Origin: Dermanyssus gallinae
Lineage: Eukaryota; Arthropoda; Arachnida; Mesostigmata; Dermanyssidae
DNA length: 64,000 nt
Assembly: GCA_003439945.1 (NCBI GenBank)
Contig: QVRM01005202.1
Span: 636,001 to 700,000, forward strand
Direction: 5' to 3'
The notes under the pieces: model-generated
Databases searched by the model: none
What the model saw: the letters and a program-made list of their open reading frames with translations, nothing else
What the model was told of the DNA's origin: nothing
In this document: one piece after another, positions 36,831-48,834 of the stretch
How the letters are laid out: each line of letters starts with the position of its first letter
How positions within the stretch are numbered: the first letter of the stretch is position 1
Position numbers and translations under genes: made by a program

Positions 36831-37661
36831 ATGAAAGTTAGCTACTTTATTCACCCCATTACTCCTACCCCCGCCGGCCGGCCGATCCCACAACGAACGA
36901 TCTCGCAGCACAGAAGTATAACGAACGATCTCGCAGCACAGCGAGATATGAACAGCCAACTGCCAACGGCCAGGGCGGGTGCGCCAGTAATGCACAGGCG
37001 TTCGTCACACCAAAGCTCAGAGTCAGACGTCTGTCGTAGAGTTGCTGACAACGATAGCGTGCCGACGTGCATGCCACATCTCAAAAAGCTGCCGCCAGCT
37101 CTACCATCCACACCGCACGTCACCACGACCGCAAAAGCCGCGAGAGCCGAAAGAGCGAATCTCAAATGGCGGCCAAATGGCACGCCCATGACCTGGCTGA
37201 CGTTTCCTTCTCAGTTCTCCGGTTCCTTTGTTTCTTTTCTTTATTTCGTTCTTCAGTTTCATGTCCCCGACCGCCCGCCCGCTTACTTCGACGGGCGTCG
37301 TCTTCTTCTCTCGTGCCCGGTCACGCACGTTGCTCTACCTCCACGAAGACCAACATCGCCATCACCACCTACCCAGCAACACACACAGTGCAACGCGCTA
37401 CGAGTCTGCAGTGCGTATGAGAGCGACACAGAGAGAGAGAGAGGAATAAGAGATCACGCTCACCTATTCATGCAAACATGCGTGTTCAAGAGCCCACCCA
37501 TTCAAATCAGAGCGACGAACTGTCAGTCGAAAGTCAGATATCTGTCATTGCCTTATCGTCCGTTCTCTTCCTCCTCCTTTTTCTCCACAGGTCTTGCCCC
37601 TCAAATTCGTGCTTTTTCTAGTTTCTGGACTTTCTTGTTTGTATCGAACGTGGTTCGGTAA
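36831..37661 (+). CDS. Hypothetical 276-codon open frame (longest ATG frame in the window)
   Basis: Starts at ATG 36831, has A at position -3 (CCGATGA context), and runs 276 codons to TGA at 37659-37661. The composition is mixed and includes Pro, Ser, Arg and Thr, not one repeated residue. The first third is basic and polar, the middle has a hydrophobic stretch around residues 130-145 (SGSFVSFLYFVLQF), and the end is Ser/Phe-rich. I recognise no family, catalytic motif or signal peptide. The 28-bp tandem duplication at 36891-36945 falls inside the frame. A polypyrimidine-CAG acceptor-like site at 37590 lies inside its 3' part, which argues against one continuous exon. Other frames of 70-125 codons overlap it on both strands, as expected in GC-richer DNA. 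I treat it as unproven. Confidence 0.2.
   Translation: MKVSYFIHPITPTPAGRPIPQRTISQHRSITNDLAAQRDMNSQLPTARAGAPVMHRRSSHQSSESDVCRRVADNDSVPTCMPHLKKLPPALPSTPHVTTTAKAARAERANLKWRPNGTPMTWLTFPSQFSGSFVSFLYFVLQFHVPDRPPAYFDGRRLLLSCPVTHVALPPRRPTSPSPPTQQHTQCNALRVCSAYESDTERERGIRDHAHLFMQTCVFKSPPIQIRATNCQSKVRYLSLPYRPFSSSSFFSTGLAPQIRAFSSFWTFLFVSNVVR
36891..36946. repeat. Tandem duplication, period 28 bp
   Basis: AACGAACGATCTCGCAGCAC occurs at 36892 and again at 36920 with identical sequence. Confidence 0.92.
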
Positions 37662-37934
37662 CCGTTTGTTGTTGTTATTAAAAAGGAAACGACCACTGTT
37701 GTGGTTGTTGCGACTAATATTGTTGTTGCTGTTGTTGCTGGTACTGCTCTTCGTATCGTTATTGTTGTCGTCGTCGCTATTTTGAGCGTTGCATCTGCAA
37801 CCGTTGCTTCTATTATCAAATGTACCGAATCTGATGTCGTTAATTGTGTTGTGTGTCGTTGTTATTATTGCAGATTTCATTAGTGTATCAGAATCCCCTA
37901 CAGTATTTGTCAGCCGGCATAAAGATAGAGACAT
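37545..37934 (-). other. 129-codon Asn-rich open frame, unrecognised
   Basis: Minus-strand frame starting at 37934. Its middle is Asn/Ser/Asp-rich because of AAC/GAC triplets (the plus strand is GTT-rich, about 37664-37790). The ends are of ordinary composition: the N-terminal 40 residues are mixed and the C-terminal 30 are Lys/Arg/Gly-rich. This fits either an exon of a disordered protein or a chance frame through a GTT tract. No domain. Confidence 0.2.
37563..37592 (+). promoter_or_regulatory. Acceptor-like splice site (polypyrimidine tract + CAG)
   Basis: CTCTTCCTCCTCCTTTTTCT followed by CCACAG|G matches the metazoan 3' splice-site consensus well. Downstream sequence stays open for 64 codons in one frame (Leu-rich through a GTT/TTG tract). 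No paired donor or known exon supports it. Confidence 0.25.
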
Positions 37935-38006
37935 CTACTGCAATCAGCCCTGCGAGAGCCTCTCTTGAAAAGCCTCCTATGGAGATCGCTATGTACGTCT
38001 GACGCC

Positions 38007-38090
38007 CAGCCAATCAGCGTGGTATATTAGTAGAGGTACATTTCACCACTAAGATCATTTCACACCTGCATACACCAAGTTCAGTTAAAA
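38007..38090 (+). promoter_or_regulatory. Possible core promoter: CCAAT, TATA-like and initiator-like motifs
   Basis: CAGCCAATCAGCG (CCAAT box) lies about 12 bases upstream of GGTATATTAG (TATA-like). The sequence TCATTTCA follows about 32 bases downstream, and TCAGTT, the arthropod-type initiator, lies near 38081. The order and spacing are plausible, but each motif is short. No downstream gene is recognised. Confidence 0.15.
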
Positions 38091-38900
38091 AAGTCACCGT
38101 CTGCCCTGGAAGAGCAGAGAAATAGAGAAAGAGAGAGCTCTGGATCGTTCAGTCTCTTTTCATTTGGCTCGTTCACGGCTATGTCTACGACAGAGGAATG
38201 ACCTTTGCTGATGGGAAATCACAAAAGAATAGTCTCGTTGAGATAAGCGTTACCAGCTGCGCTTTAAGCCAAATAGGCAAACGCTTTCGATGCCTCTATC
38301 ATTGTCGTTGTTACGGCTGCGCATACGATTGCAGGCGTTGTTACTACTGTAACGCATTCAACCGTTAGCTGGTTCTAATCAACCTAATATAGCGCTGTAC
38401 TTTGACTATTTGAACTATCTAAACGACTGCTACAGCAATTGCTACGAGCAAGCACCACAATCGCTACCGCCATTTCTACCGCAACTGTTCTCTCGTAATT
38501 CTAGTCGTCTATGGCTTATTACTGGTCCGGTGATTATGATGCCTCCAAGCGGTTAGTGAGTCCGTGCCGGAATCAGAAATGAGCCCGCACCACGCAAAGT
38601 CCGACATCGCCAGCTCCAACTAAACAACAGCAGTTATGCGTGGCTGGTGTTTCATCGGGTGCATCAGGGTAACTCAAGTGTGTAGCTTCCCCTCGCGGTG
38701 TCATTGCCCACAATTACGGCACTGTGGACAACGTATTTAATTAGTTGTTTATCTGTGTATTGGTTTGTTTATTTATTCATGTATTTATGTGGGCCTTGAT
38801 TTTGGTCAAAGCTATCGATCTTTGCATGCTTGCCTAAGCCACTACACACCGGGCCGCGCCGAACAGCCTGCTCGCTGTGCTTCGCTTAGACTCAGCCTCA
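38090..38900. other. Unique sequence, nothing recognised
   Basis: No frame above 60 codons and no array is present. Confidence 0.45.
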
Positions 38901-38919
38901 CTCATCCTTTATTTTGTAA

Positions 38920-39232
38920 ATGAAGGCGTGTTCAAGGCTATTTGATTTTTCTAAACCTACTACTACTACTACTACTACTACAATTACTACACTAAAACGA
39001 TGTAAAAACCCCACTATGGCATCACTGTTTGGCGCCCTGCAACAAAATCCGGAGGATCTCCCAGCAACAGCAGCAGCAGCTGGTGCCGCCGTCGCTATGG
39101 CTGGCTTCCCAGCAGCAACAGAAGACGTCATCATTCAATGAAATCAAATCTAGCGACGCGGGCGAGATCAATTGTCAATGTACTGTTGCAGAAGTAGTTA
39201 GTATTCGTTTGTATGAATACGGGTTGCAGTAG
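38920..39232 (+). other. Possible exon-like segment: TAC array plus CAG-rich overlapping frames
   Basis: A TAC array (38957-38983) leads into a segment that is open in two forward frames. One frame, from ATG 39016 in a fair start context (A at -3, G at +4), gives 41 residues that are Ala-rich. The other runs about 67 residues to 39232 and includes two short Gln runs (AGCAACAGCAGCAGCAGC region and CAGCAGCAACAG). Neither matches a family. Two frames open over the same CAG-rich DNA suggest a compositional effect. Confidence 0.15.
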
Positions 39233-39301
39233 CAGGACTAGTAGTAAGTACAGTAAAGTCTTATTTTTGTAAAAGGCAAAGGCGCACATTTATCATGCCC
39301 G

Positions 39302-39303
39302 TG

Positions 39304-39334
<31 letters not shown>

Positions 39335-39355
39335 GAATACATATTGTCTAGACGA

Positions 39356-39408
<53 letters not shown>

Positions 39409-39420
39409 ATATATTTTTTT
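39302..39420. repeat. Three (TA)n arrays and a T tract
   Basis: TA arrays at about 39302-39334 and 39359-39413 with GTA or TTTA interruptions, ending in about nine T. Confidence 0.95.
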
Positions 39421-40067
39421 TTTAACTAAAACAATTCCAATAATGGTCAACACGTCCAGTACACGTTCTCATAAGTCGTCGATGCTGTCAACCCGTGTTG
39501 TTCTTATCATCACCTGTAAAGACATAACAGTCTACCAATCATCACCATCACTTCAATCAGCAGCACAAGTGTGCTGGAATCTGGAACTGGTGACGAAGAT
39601 AGCGAACACACAAACAGGCGAACGACGACGGGAGTAGCAGCAGAACAGCAACACTATTAACAGCAACGACAGCAGTAACCGCAAACTGGCCTACATTTTG
39701 CAGCAGTCTTCTTTGGCCTGCGTTGGTCTCATGGCGGAAAGTCGGTAGCAAAGCAAACGGCGGAGGCGGAGGTCATTAGGGGACTTAGCGGCGCATATGT
39801 TCAGATGATATCCGAACAGTTCACTTACAACGATGAAGCTCGACCCACCGATATAACACATCAATACAACGTCCCTACCCGTGTACCGCCTGTTCTACCA
39901 GCCGGTGTTCAATCGGAGGCGTCTGAAACGCGCCGATGCATCGTCACAAGGCTACAGCCATTCAAATCCGCCAGACATCCTAAAAGTGCAAGCATTTTGC
40001 TACAAAAAAAAAAAACAACAACACCAGTATAGGATCAACAGTTCAACAAAAGAACGGGTCACCAACG

Positions 40068-40290
40068 CAGCTACAACAACTATAACATCAACAAATAGGT
40101 TAACGATATCACAACATTAACAGCAGCAGCAGCAATAATAACAATTTCAACAATAACAACAAATCCAGCAATAACAATAACAAAAACATCAACAACAAAC
40201 ACAACAACAGCAATATCAATAACAATAACAATCACAACAACGACAGATAAGTCTGCAACATCAACGACAACCGCAACAACATCAACAGTA
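40068..40290. repeat. Imperfect AAC/ATC/AAT low-complexity tract
   Basis: CAACA, CAATA and CATCAACA units over about 220 bp. The minus strand reads Val/Ile-rich. Confidence 0.88.
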
Positions 40291-41510
40291 CGCCACAGGC
40301 ACGCCGAATAGATTAGAATCCCTGAGGAGGATAGCTCGTGGTCGTGATACGCGGAGAAGACGGACACGCACAAGTGAGAAGAAGGGTATGTCAGACGAAA
40401 CTACTGGCCCGATATTCAGCAATGCTTACGTAACATCTCTCATTAACCACCGCCGCCGCCAGGTGAACAAGATTCGAGGCCAACATCGCTGCTGCATCAA
40501 ATTTAACGCGCCTGCATGAATAGCCTATGGGCATTCATGGGAATGAATGGGAGCGCTGGATGGGAAGCGCATAATTGGGAACCATTTGCGGTTTCGTTGC
40601 TTCTTAGTTCGGCCGCCCTCTTGTGCGTCATGTTGATTGTTGTGACGAACTTACTTAGACAATGCTATCCTCGTCGAACACATGCTCAGCTATGACGAAC
40701 ACATGCTGCTATGCTATCTGTCATCCGGAAAGCGCTCAGCGAGAGCTCGCCGCCATGGCAAGCACTGCAAACGCTTCTGTTCCTGTACATACTGTCGAGA
40801 CAGATCGATCTGCGACTGGCGTTCGTAGAGACGAGACGGTGACGTTTCTTGCAAGAACGAAGAATTCGCCGGGCGTCTGGCTAATCTGGCTGAAAGTACG
40901 GCTGGTCCCTCAAACGACAGTCAGACGGATGAAGAGGCAGTAAACCATATATATATATACTAATATATTGCGAGAGAGCGAGTCAGAGAGAAGGAGGAAG
41001 TACTAAGCAGAGCTATAGGCTCAAAACTACAACAACAATACTTCTTATTACACAGCAGCAATAATGACAACAACATGCCGACGCTTTCGACGAATAAGAG
41101 GACTTTCGCTTGATGAGGACGTCAACGGTGACCATATGTCTACGCGACTGCGTACGCCGGTCCCGTATGGACCATGGACATTAAACAAACATATTGTTGT
41201 TGTTCTTTTTTTCTGAAACGGAAGCTCTGCAGCTGTGCAGAAAGTCTCGTCATACTGCGGCATTGCTATGCTACGCCCCGTAGCTGTACGGCTGGTGTTG
41301 CCGAGCATCGGTACTGCACCAACCAGCCAGCGGTAGGAGCAGACACCGTGGTCTGCCGGAAACCACCTGTATGTAGTCAATGGTTTCGTCATCGAGTCAG
41401 TCAGTGTTCGACATTTCCTTCCGACAATTTCCTTCCGTCCAACAAGCGGGTAAACTTTTTGCGGTAACACTTGAGCGTCAAGCGATAGACGAGACAATCA
41501 AGTACATACA
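40291..41510. other. Mostly unique sequence, no gene supported
   Basis: A 93-codon ATG frame (40662-40943) and a 149-codon minus frame (41497-41048) have ordinary composition but no recognisable domain. A short (TA)n array lies at about 40948-40960. Confidence 0.4.
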
Positions 41511-41712
41511 GCAGCGACGACGACAACAACAACAGCAACAAAATCGACAATACCAGGAACAACAAAAACCTTAGCACTAAAACCAACATCACCAGGAAGA
41601 ACAAAACGCACAGCAAAGCAACGGCAAACACTTCGTCTGAACTTCTACCTGTGACGGACATACGCCACAGTCAGTAAATTAATTGACTACTTTATTGCTG
41701 ATAAGAAAGTGC

Positions 41713-41713
<1 letters not shown>

Positions 41714-41761
<48 letters not shown>

Positions 41762-41764
41762 TTT
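41714..41764. repeat. (ATT)n microsatellite
   Basis: About 16 ATT units. Confidence 0.97.
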
Positions 41765-41845
41765 ATGCTAAGGATCCAAGTTTTATTATAATTTAGAAGA
41801 ATATATATAATGCTTCACGGCGTTGCTGCTCGTCGACCTAGTTGC

Positions 41846-41953
<108 letters not shown>

Positions 41954-42257
41954 CTGTTTGTGCTAATCCTGGCACAATTAGTTCGTGTTGTTATCACAGA
42001 GCTTTCAGCGTCCAGTTTAGGGTTCGGTTCGATTACGTACGAGGGCGAGTATCGTCACCATCAGTATTTCTCGTCTCTGCGTAAATCCGAAGTAAACCAG
42101 CTAATTTAGCCTTGAAGGCTTCGATTGACATTACACATACAGACCTACTCACTCACATACGATTGTTGGCAAATACAAACTAAGCAGTCCGCTTTTTATT
42201 GCCGCTAGCCCGATGGCTGGATGACACGGTAATGACGGTCGTTGAGTGGTGTCATTA

Positions 42258-42364
42258 TGATGATGAAGATTACGACGACAACAACAATAACAACAGCAAC
42301 AACCACAGCAATAGCAAAAGCAACAACAACAACACCGACCGCAACAACAACAACAACAAAGACG
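42258..42364. repeat. GAT patch and AAC/AGC tract
   Basis: ATGATGAAGATTACGACGAC runs into AACAACAATAACAACAGC-type triplets. It reads Asp/Asn-rich on the plus strand and Cys-rich on the minus strand. Confidence 0.88.
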
Positions 42365-42999
42365 ACTGCACGTTACGCCATGAATGTGACAGCAGGGGAA
42401 GCGGTTACATTTCAATAAATCCCTGACATCCCTGACCATGTAAATACGGCAGCAAGCAGTGGCGGCGTCTGGTACCGGTGCTGCTGCTGTTGTTGTAGCG
42501 GCCACCCTGGTCCTGTTTGTTTGTTTGCTGTTGTTTACTGATGTTGTTGTCGTTGGATGATCGTTGTTGATCGTGGTCGGTCTTGTTTCGATTTAACGTT
42601 ACGCTCAGCGTCCGTCACACGTGCGTGACGCATATGTTCGTGCGTGTTTGTGTACGAGAACCCGGCCGGTCGGTGGCTTAGGCTGATCTGTCGTTTCAGG
42701 AGCGGTTAGATCCATTACTCTTCGCGTGTAGTGGACGACGACCACGACTACGACGACCACCACGATTAATATCACTCACCTGCGGAGACGAGAGTGAAAG
42801 CAAACAGCAAACAAAGAAGAAAACGATCATCACGTTAAATCATGTATGCTATTACACATATGTCTGCCTATCTGCCTGTCTCGGTGCGTATATGCATGGA
42901 TGTATGTATGGATCTGTGTGGATACGCGCACGCACGCGTAATCAGTCACTCAGTTAGCCATATATACGATAAGCTCAATCACGTAGCAGAAATGTCAAA

Positions 43000-43002
<3 letters not shown>

Positions 43003-43096
<94 letters not shown>
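43003..43096. repeat. (TA)n microsatellite, longest pure array (about 94 bp)
   Basis: About 47 uninterrupted TA units. A cytosine run of 9 lies 80 bp downstream, at about 43178-43187. Confidence 0.98.
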
Positions 43097-43097
<1 letters not shown>

Positions 43098-43385
43098 GTG
43101 CAATGTACTACAATGTACAGCGCGGACATATATATACGTATACCAAAGACTTTGTAATAGTGCCCACCAAAGCTGCCCCCCCCCCCCAACAAAACAACAG
43201 TGAGTTACAATTGTCACGCATAGCAATGCCAGTGGCAGGATTCCAGCGCCAGACCCTTCCGGCACCCATACAAATAGCAACTGTGGCAATTAACTAAACA
43301 CTTCATAAATAGGAGCTCTGTTTGAAGAGTAAAACAAGAACTGTTGGCGCCGTCAAGTCAATCTATTAGCAGCATGTATATGTGT

Positions 43386-43387
<2 letters not shown>

Positions 43388-43466
<79 letters not shown>

Positions 43467-43470
43467 AATA
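43388..43470. repeat. (TA)n grading into CATA/TACA units
   Basis: About 22 TA units followed by imperfect CATATATA and CATACATA units. Confidence 0.95.
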
Positions 43471-43994
43471 TACATAATGGCGCTATACTATACACCCGCT
43501 ATACTGTACGTATGGTAGGGTAGCGGTGATTCCTGCAAGCGTCCACTGCCTGCAACCTGTTCTCAGCAACGCTTTTCCAGGCCAGCGCCCGTAAGCCTCA
43601 ATCCATCAATGCTCTTGAGCACACACATCGCACGCGTGTAACTCTAGCGAATGGACGGCACTTACGACAATCCTGTTCGGGAAATGGAAAAAAATCGACA
43701 AACACAGCAACCGATCGCCATGACGACAAGAGGGAAAGAAAGACAACGATAGAATGGTTTCATGGGGGTCTCATGCTGGTACGGCACCTCACGTCCTTCG
43801 GTGCGCCACGACAAGGTTCGCTTCGACGCCTAGCCGCCAATTACACTTTAGTAGAGTGGCCAGTTACAGCTCAGTTGTCAGTTCGGTTTGGCCTCGGCCT
43901 TGGCCAAGCAGAAACCTCTCTCTCTCTCTCTCTGACAGCGACATCTGGGGAAAAAGTGCGAACAGCGAAACGTGGCAGCTTTTGTTATCACCGT

Positions 43995-44078
43995 TGTTCT
44001 GTTGTTGTTGCTGTTGTTGTTGTTGTTGTTGTTGTTGTTGCTGTTGTTGCTGTTGTTGTTATGATTGTTGTTGTTGCT
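43995..44078. repeat. GTT/GCT tract
   Basis: Mostly GTT triplets with a few GCT. The Val- or Cys-rich frames of 155 and 178 codons that cross it are repeat-driven. Confidence 0.93.
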
Positions 44079-44809
44079 GTCGCCACGGCCGTTACTTTTC
44101 CCGCCTCAGAAGACTTAAAGAAGCTGCGCGGCGACTGTTTCCACCTTTCCTGTCGTACTATTATAATTATAACAACAGTAGTAATAAACCGACACAGGTG
44201 GGAACAGTCGCTGACAAATGACGAAGAAGAAGAAGACAAGTTTCCAGTCGAAGCTTGTCTTGAGCAATGTCAAGACGACGGCTCTTTACTTTTTTTTTTC
44301 TTGTTCTGATGCATAGTACTTGATGTGCTTGCTGTCCTAAATGAATGAAGTGTTCGGTGTCGTAGAGGAATCTGTGTTGTGCCTGTGTTAGAGCAGGGCT
44401 AACCGTCTAATTTGAATTGTAAATTGCTGCTGTTCCATTGAAACTTTTAAATACCGTGTTAAAAAAGGACGTCATTGCCGCTTTTTTGTACCGCTAAGAG
44501 GATGACACGCTAGACACTATGCGGCCCACGCTATGCGGCTATTGGCGTATAGCTTTGGCAAAGCGCGAATCGAGTTCGAACACTGCCTCAGCAGCAACAG
44601 GGTCACATCGCCCATACCATAGACAGGGCTGACGTAGAGCCACCGCAAAACGCAAACGAAGCGGAAAGACTATATATAGCAGCAAACTTATTAAGCATTC
44701 GCTGACGATGATGCAAAGTGGAAAATGCCCAAAATACCAGCACGCGTGTTTAAAGAATCTGGAAGAAGAGCGCAGCTTCCAAAATATCAGAAATAGCTGA
44801 AACGCCTCG

Positions 44810-44810
<1 letters not shown>

Positions 44811-44899
<89 letters not shown>
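44811..44899. repeat. (TA)n compound array
   Basis: TA arrays with ACATATATATGTA in the middle; about 88 bp in total. Confidence 0.97.
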
Positions 44900-44901
<2 letters not shown>

Positions 44902-45206
44902 CTTAGTACACTTTTATCCCTGTATCTTCTTATTTGTTCGGTTTGGTCTCAGTTCACAATTTTCTGTCCACCTTCGCCTCCGTTGTTTTTCCCCTAATAG
45001 TTCTGCGTGTGGGCCCGTCCAAACCGTCGTACCAAGCCTAACTCCAAATTGACATGACTCACTCCATTCGACTATGGCGCGATCTGGCTTGACTGGGACG
45101 GTCAAAAGAAATCAAAGAGGACGAAAGCGGCACGAAACAGAGATTCGTTGTTCTCGTTTCGCGACGTTGACGAGGCCGACAATTTTGCAACACGATTCTA
45201 CCAGCG

Positions 45207-45236
45207 GCAGCAGCAACAACAACAACAACAACAACG
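45207..45236. repeat. CAG/CAA tract
   Basis: Short AGC/AAC triplet tract. Confidence 0.85.
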
Positions 45237-45533
45237 AGATCATGGATACTAGCAGAGAGCTCTTCTGCCTGGAAAGCGACCGGCTGTTCGGACGCAGTTT
45301 CTCGTCGGACTAGAAATTCGTGCCAACGTCGTCTGGCTAGTGGCCGCGTTACTAAGCATAATAGTTGTATTAGTACTAGTAGTAATAGAAATGTTTGCAG
45401 TAGTAGTTGTAGTGGTAGTAATATTAATGACAATAAAAGTCAAAGATTCCCACAACACAATTGCGACGACACGCAGTTTACCTTTTGTTCTCGCGGCGAG
45501 AACGAAACAGCTGCCGCCATTTGGGCTCACACT

Positions 45534-45560
45534 CTATATATATATATATATATATATATA
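45534..45560. repeat. (TA)n microsatellite
   Basis: About 13 TA units. Confidence 0.95.
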
Positions 45561-45564
45561 CCCT

Positions 45565-47435
45565 TGCCGAAAGAATCAAAAGAGCAATCCTTTAATGGAA
45601 AACGCTGTTGTGCATACACCCACGCTGTGCATATGTAATATTTAAACATATTTTTTTGCGCAAATAGGACAAGGCGCGAGTTACGTTGCTAGTGACCATA
45701 CTTGCGTTAAAACGATATTTGTAGGTAAATATAATGTCTCAACTAACGTAATGTATTTTAGAAGAATCTCCTAATTGTTAACACAAACCGATTCGAACAG
45801 ATTCTCAAAGCCTGTCTTTAGTGAACGACATTAAACTGAAACAACAACAACAATGTTATAACGCTCAATGAGGTGCACAGACGGAGAGTAAACGTTAACA
45901 GGTGCTAGTCTGCCACATGCTTTTTCCATCGACCGGCAGATTGAGGTAAATGTTAAGGTGCAGATAGACATTTGATTTAAATAAAATATAACAAATACCA
46001 CACTATTAAAGCAATGCATGTACAAATGCGCACATGTGCACAACCCGTGCGTGAGTGGTGCGTGTGCGCTTGGTATCGCATGCGGGCGTTTGTACGCTGT
46101 TGCCGTTATTGAATATTCATCATCACAGATTCTATACTATTTGCCACAATGTCGCCAGGTAAGTCGATTCAACCAAGCGCGGATAAATACAATGCTATGC
46201 TGCTTTAGGCGGAGGGGGAGGCGGTGTCGGGTGGGGCATGGTCTATGAACAAGTAGATTGATTATTTGTATTAAGAAAATACCCCACTTAAACGTAGCGT
46301 ACCATGCGTAACCAGGCGTCACTGCGTCATTCGTTTGGGGCGCATTCGCTTAGGCGTTGGCCAATCCCGAACGCACCTCTTAGTGAGTCGCTCAGTTCGT
46401 CAGCTAAACGCCGAGACGACACACCCGCTCCGCTGCTGCTGCTGCTGCTGCATCATCGCCATCGTCATTATTGTCATCAGTTATGGTTTTGTCGTGGTCG
46501 ACGTTATTATTGGCTATTGCAAAGTTGCCTACCTGCCTTTGTGGTGACAGAGATACGAGATAACGAGTGGACACCACTACGTGTACCGGCCGGTACCTGA
46601 CGGATGTCTGCTGACCTCCGACTAGGTCGCTCAATTAGCGCGGATAATAATAATAATAATAATAATTAATAACAATAATACGAAACCAAAAAATCAAATA
46701 CGAAAAAGATATATTAATAGCACAATTTAGATCACTTTTCAATTGCATGGATTCGCATGCAATAGAAGTAGCTACGCTCTTCGCAATTTTTAGCGGAGAT
46801 AATTTCATTCACATGACCGCAACCGCCCATTGCACTCCATTGAGCTCCGGATTATCCGTGCGCGAATGGTCCGCACCGAACTTTTCCTTCATTCATTCAT
46901 TCTTTCGTCGGTGTTGTTCGAACCGCACATCGAAGCACATACACGACGAACCTCGTTGGATGGTTGCTCTGGGGTTGGTTTCGTTACTTTGCGTTGCCTT
47001 ACGCACGTCCGGCTGTGTATGGCCGTACCGTCAACGTCACATTCAGACAAATGATAGACAGCCGTAATTACGAGGTAGGTAGGTAGGTCGCCCTCTACGC
47101 TTCGTTTGTCGTCGAAGTGAGGTGCAGAAACAGCGTCGTCAGAAGCAGCAACAGCAGCAGCCAGAGTAGCAACTGAAGTCGCAGAAGGAAAAAGGTCCTC
47201 GGCAGGCTTGTTGGCGAAGGCCCGACTGAAGACGACGACGACGACATCTGTCACGTTGCGACGGCCAATACGTGTGGGTGTTGTCCTGCCTGCCAACATG
47301 GCCACCTCACCTCTGTACCATCATCCTGTTTCCCATCCTGTCACTTGGTCACTTACGTGTCGTTGTCACCACCGCTGTGTCAAGTTTTCGCGGATTCCTT
47401 ATAAAGAAAGAGGCTTCTACTGGATACAAATGATA
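45565..47435. other. Mostly unique sequence, no gene supported
   Basis: An AAT array lies at about 46645-46667 and GCT/CAT triplets at 46431-46475. A GGTA repeat sits near 47072-47088. Open frames here (for example 138 codons on the minus strand, 47305-46889) have no recognisable domain. Confidence 0.4.
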
Positions 47436-47436
47436 C

Positions 47437-47442
<6 letters not shown>

Positions 47443-47471
<29 letters not shown>

Positions 47472-47517
47472 AACGGGAAGCTGGTCACCATGAAACGATC
47501 GGCTAATACAACAACAT

Positions 47518-47548
<31 letters not shown>

Positions 47549-47552
47549 GACG
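47443..47552. repeat. (TA)n and (ACT)n arrays
   Basis: A TA array at about 47443-47468 and an ACT array at about 47516-47549. Confidence 0.95.
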
Positions 47553-48057
47553 ACTACGATCCATAGTGAGCGTAGACGAAGAAAACCGCGCGACGGTATT
47601 TCTATCTATTGAATAACGCAATAATCGCGTGCGCCGCCCGCGCGGTAAGACGTATGCGGAAAGCATCACACCCACTTCACTGAAGCGGACTTCTGCAGCT
47701 GCTGCTGCTGTCAACGCAAAATGGATGGACAAATGCCAAGCAACCTGGCGCTAGTGCTGTTTGTTCGGGGCCGACATGTCCCCCGTTGGCCCCGGTCAGT
47801 TGATTTCTCGTCTTCAACCTCTCTCTCTCTCTCTCTTTCTCTTGTGCGCGTTTTCATGCCGCTCTCTCGCTACTCTCTCATCTCTCTCCCTCTATCTACA
47901 TCTTACATGTCTGCCATCTGCGTATTTTCTTCCGCGCCTACATCGACGTCTCGTACCACGTGTACAATGCGTTGATCTGTCGTTCTTCCGCCCAAGCCAA
48001 TCAAGGCGATCTTAGAAGTAGTGGTAGAAGCGGCCGAACGTACAAGACGTACGCATC

Positions 48058-48108
48058 ATAGTGTTGCTTGTAGAACACTACATACGTAGCGTTCAAAAGC
48101 AACACTAT
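48058..48108. repeat. 51-nt imperfect hairpin
   Basis: ATAGTGTTGCTT (48058-48069) pairs perfectly with AAGCAACACTAT (48097-48108). After a 3x2 internal loop, GAAC pairs with GTTC, and after one mismatch CTAC pairs with GTAG around a 4-base loop. The size and shape resemble a small regulatory-RNA hairpin or the core of a foldback element. There is no independent evidence of expression. Confidence 0.8.
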
Positions 48109-48408
48109 ACTAGCACTATTTCTCTCTAGTTATGTTTCTACTACAACATCGACTACTTTGATTGCTAACTAACCGCTTCTGCTCCACTACCACTACTGCT
48201 TTCTTTTTTTTTTTATTGAATATATGTTACAACTATTTTCATCGGAACTTCAACTTTCGTTTTACTTCGTTGAAGATAGAGGTTCTTCTGTGCACTCTGT
48301 TTATAATTGCTCCCTTCTAGTGTTGGTTTTCGGCCGCCGTTCCATCTCTTCGGCGCTCATTCTTTCAGCTCGCTGTCGTTCCAGTTCGTTCGTTCTTCTC
48401 ATACTACT

Positions 48409-48459
48409 ACTTCTACTAAAAAATAATTGTCGGGCTGACCCCCAGCCAGGATTGAACTC
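48409..48459 (-). mobile_element. SINE family A, 3'-end fragment (A3)
   Basis: On the minus strand this reads TTCAATCCTGGCTGGGGGTC, then AGCCCGACAATTA and a TAG-type tail (RC of CTACTACTTCTACT at 48404-48418). It matches only the last 45-50 bases of copies A1 and A2. It is therefore 5'-truncated or the rest has been lost. Confidence 0.75.
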
Positions 48460-48579
48460 GCTTTCTACTACTACCACTACTATGACTACTTGTTCCTAGT
48501 AAGACATTATTATCCGAATTAACTGTGGCCATTTCACTCCTAGTTGAGCAGTCATAGGCATAGCAACAATGCCGCGGCG

Positions 48580-48705
48580 GCGGCAACAACAACAACAACA
48601 ACAATAATAATACTATTATTGAAAATAGCAGCAACAATACCATAAACAACAACAGCAAAACAATAACTGTAACAACAACCAAGACTACCCCCATAACGAC
48701 AAGAG
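48580..48705. repeat. AAC/AAT low-complexity tract
   Basis: AACAACAATAATAATACTAT is followed by looser AACAAC/AGC units. Confidence 0.88.
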
Positions 48706-48834
48706 CTGACAGCATCTGTCCACAGGTCCACAGGACTTGATACCTCATGCCGATCTAGCAACGGTAGCCGGTGTCACTGCAACAGGCAGTGTCGTGGCCA
48801 TCGGCCGTCATTCATTGTTGTTTTGTCGTCGTTT

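Noticed and set aside
38540..38615. tRNA-like AAGCGGTTAGTGAGTCC segment
   Set aside because: No B-box and no folded acceptor stem; probably chance.
38957..38983. (TAC)n array as a minus-strand SINE-A tail
   Set aside because: No SINE-A body could be aligned on the expected side.
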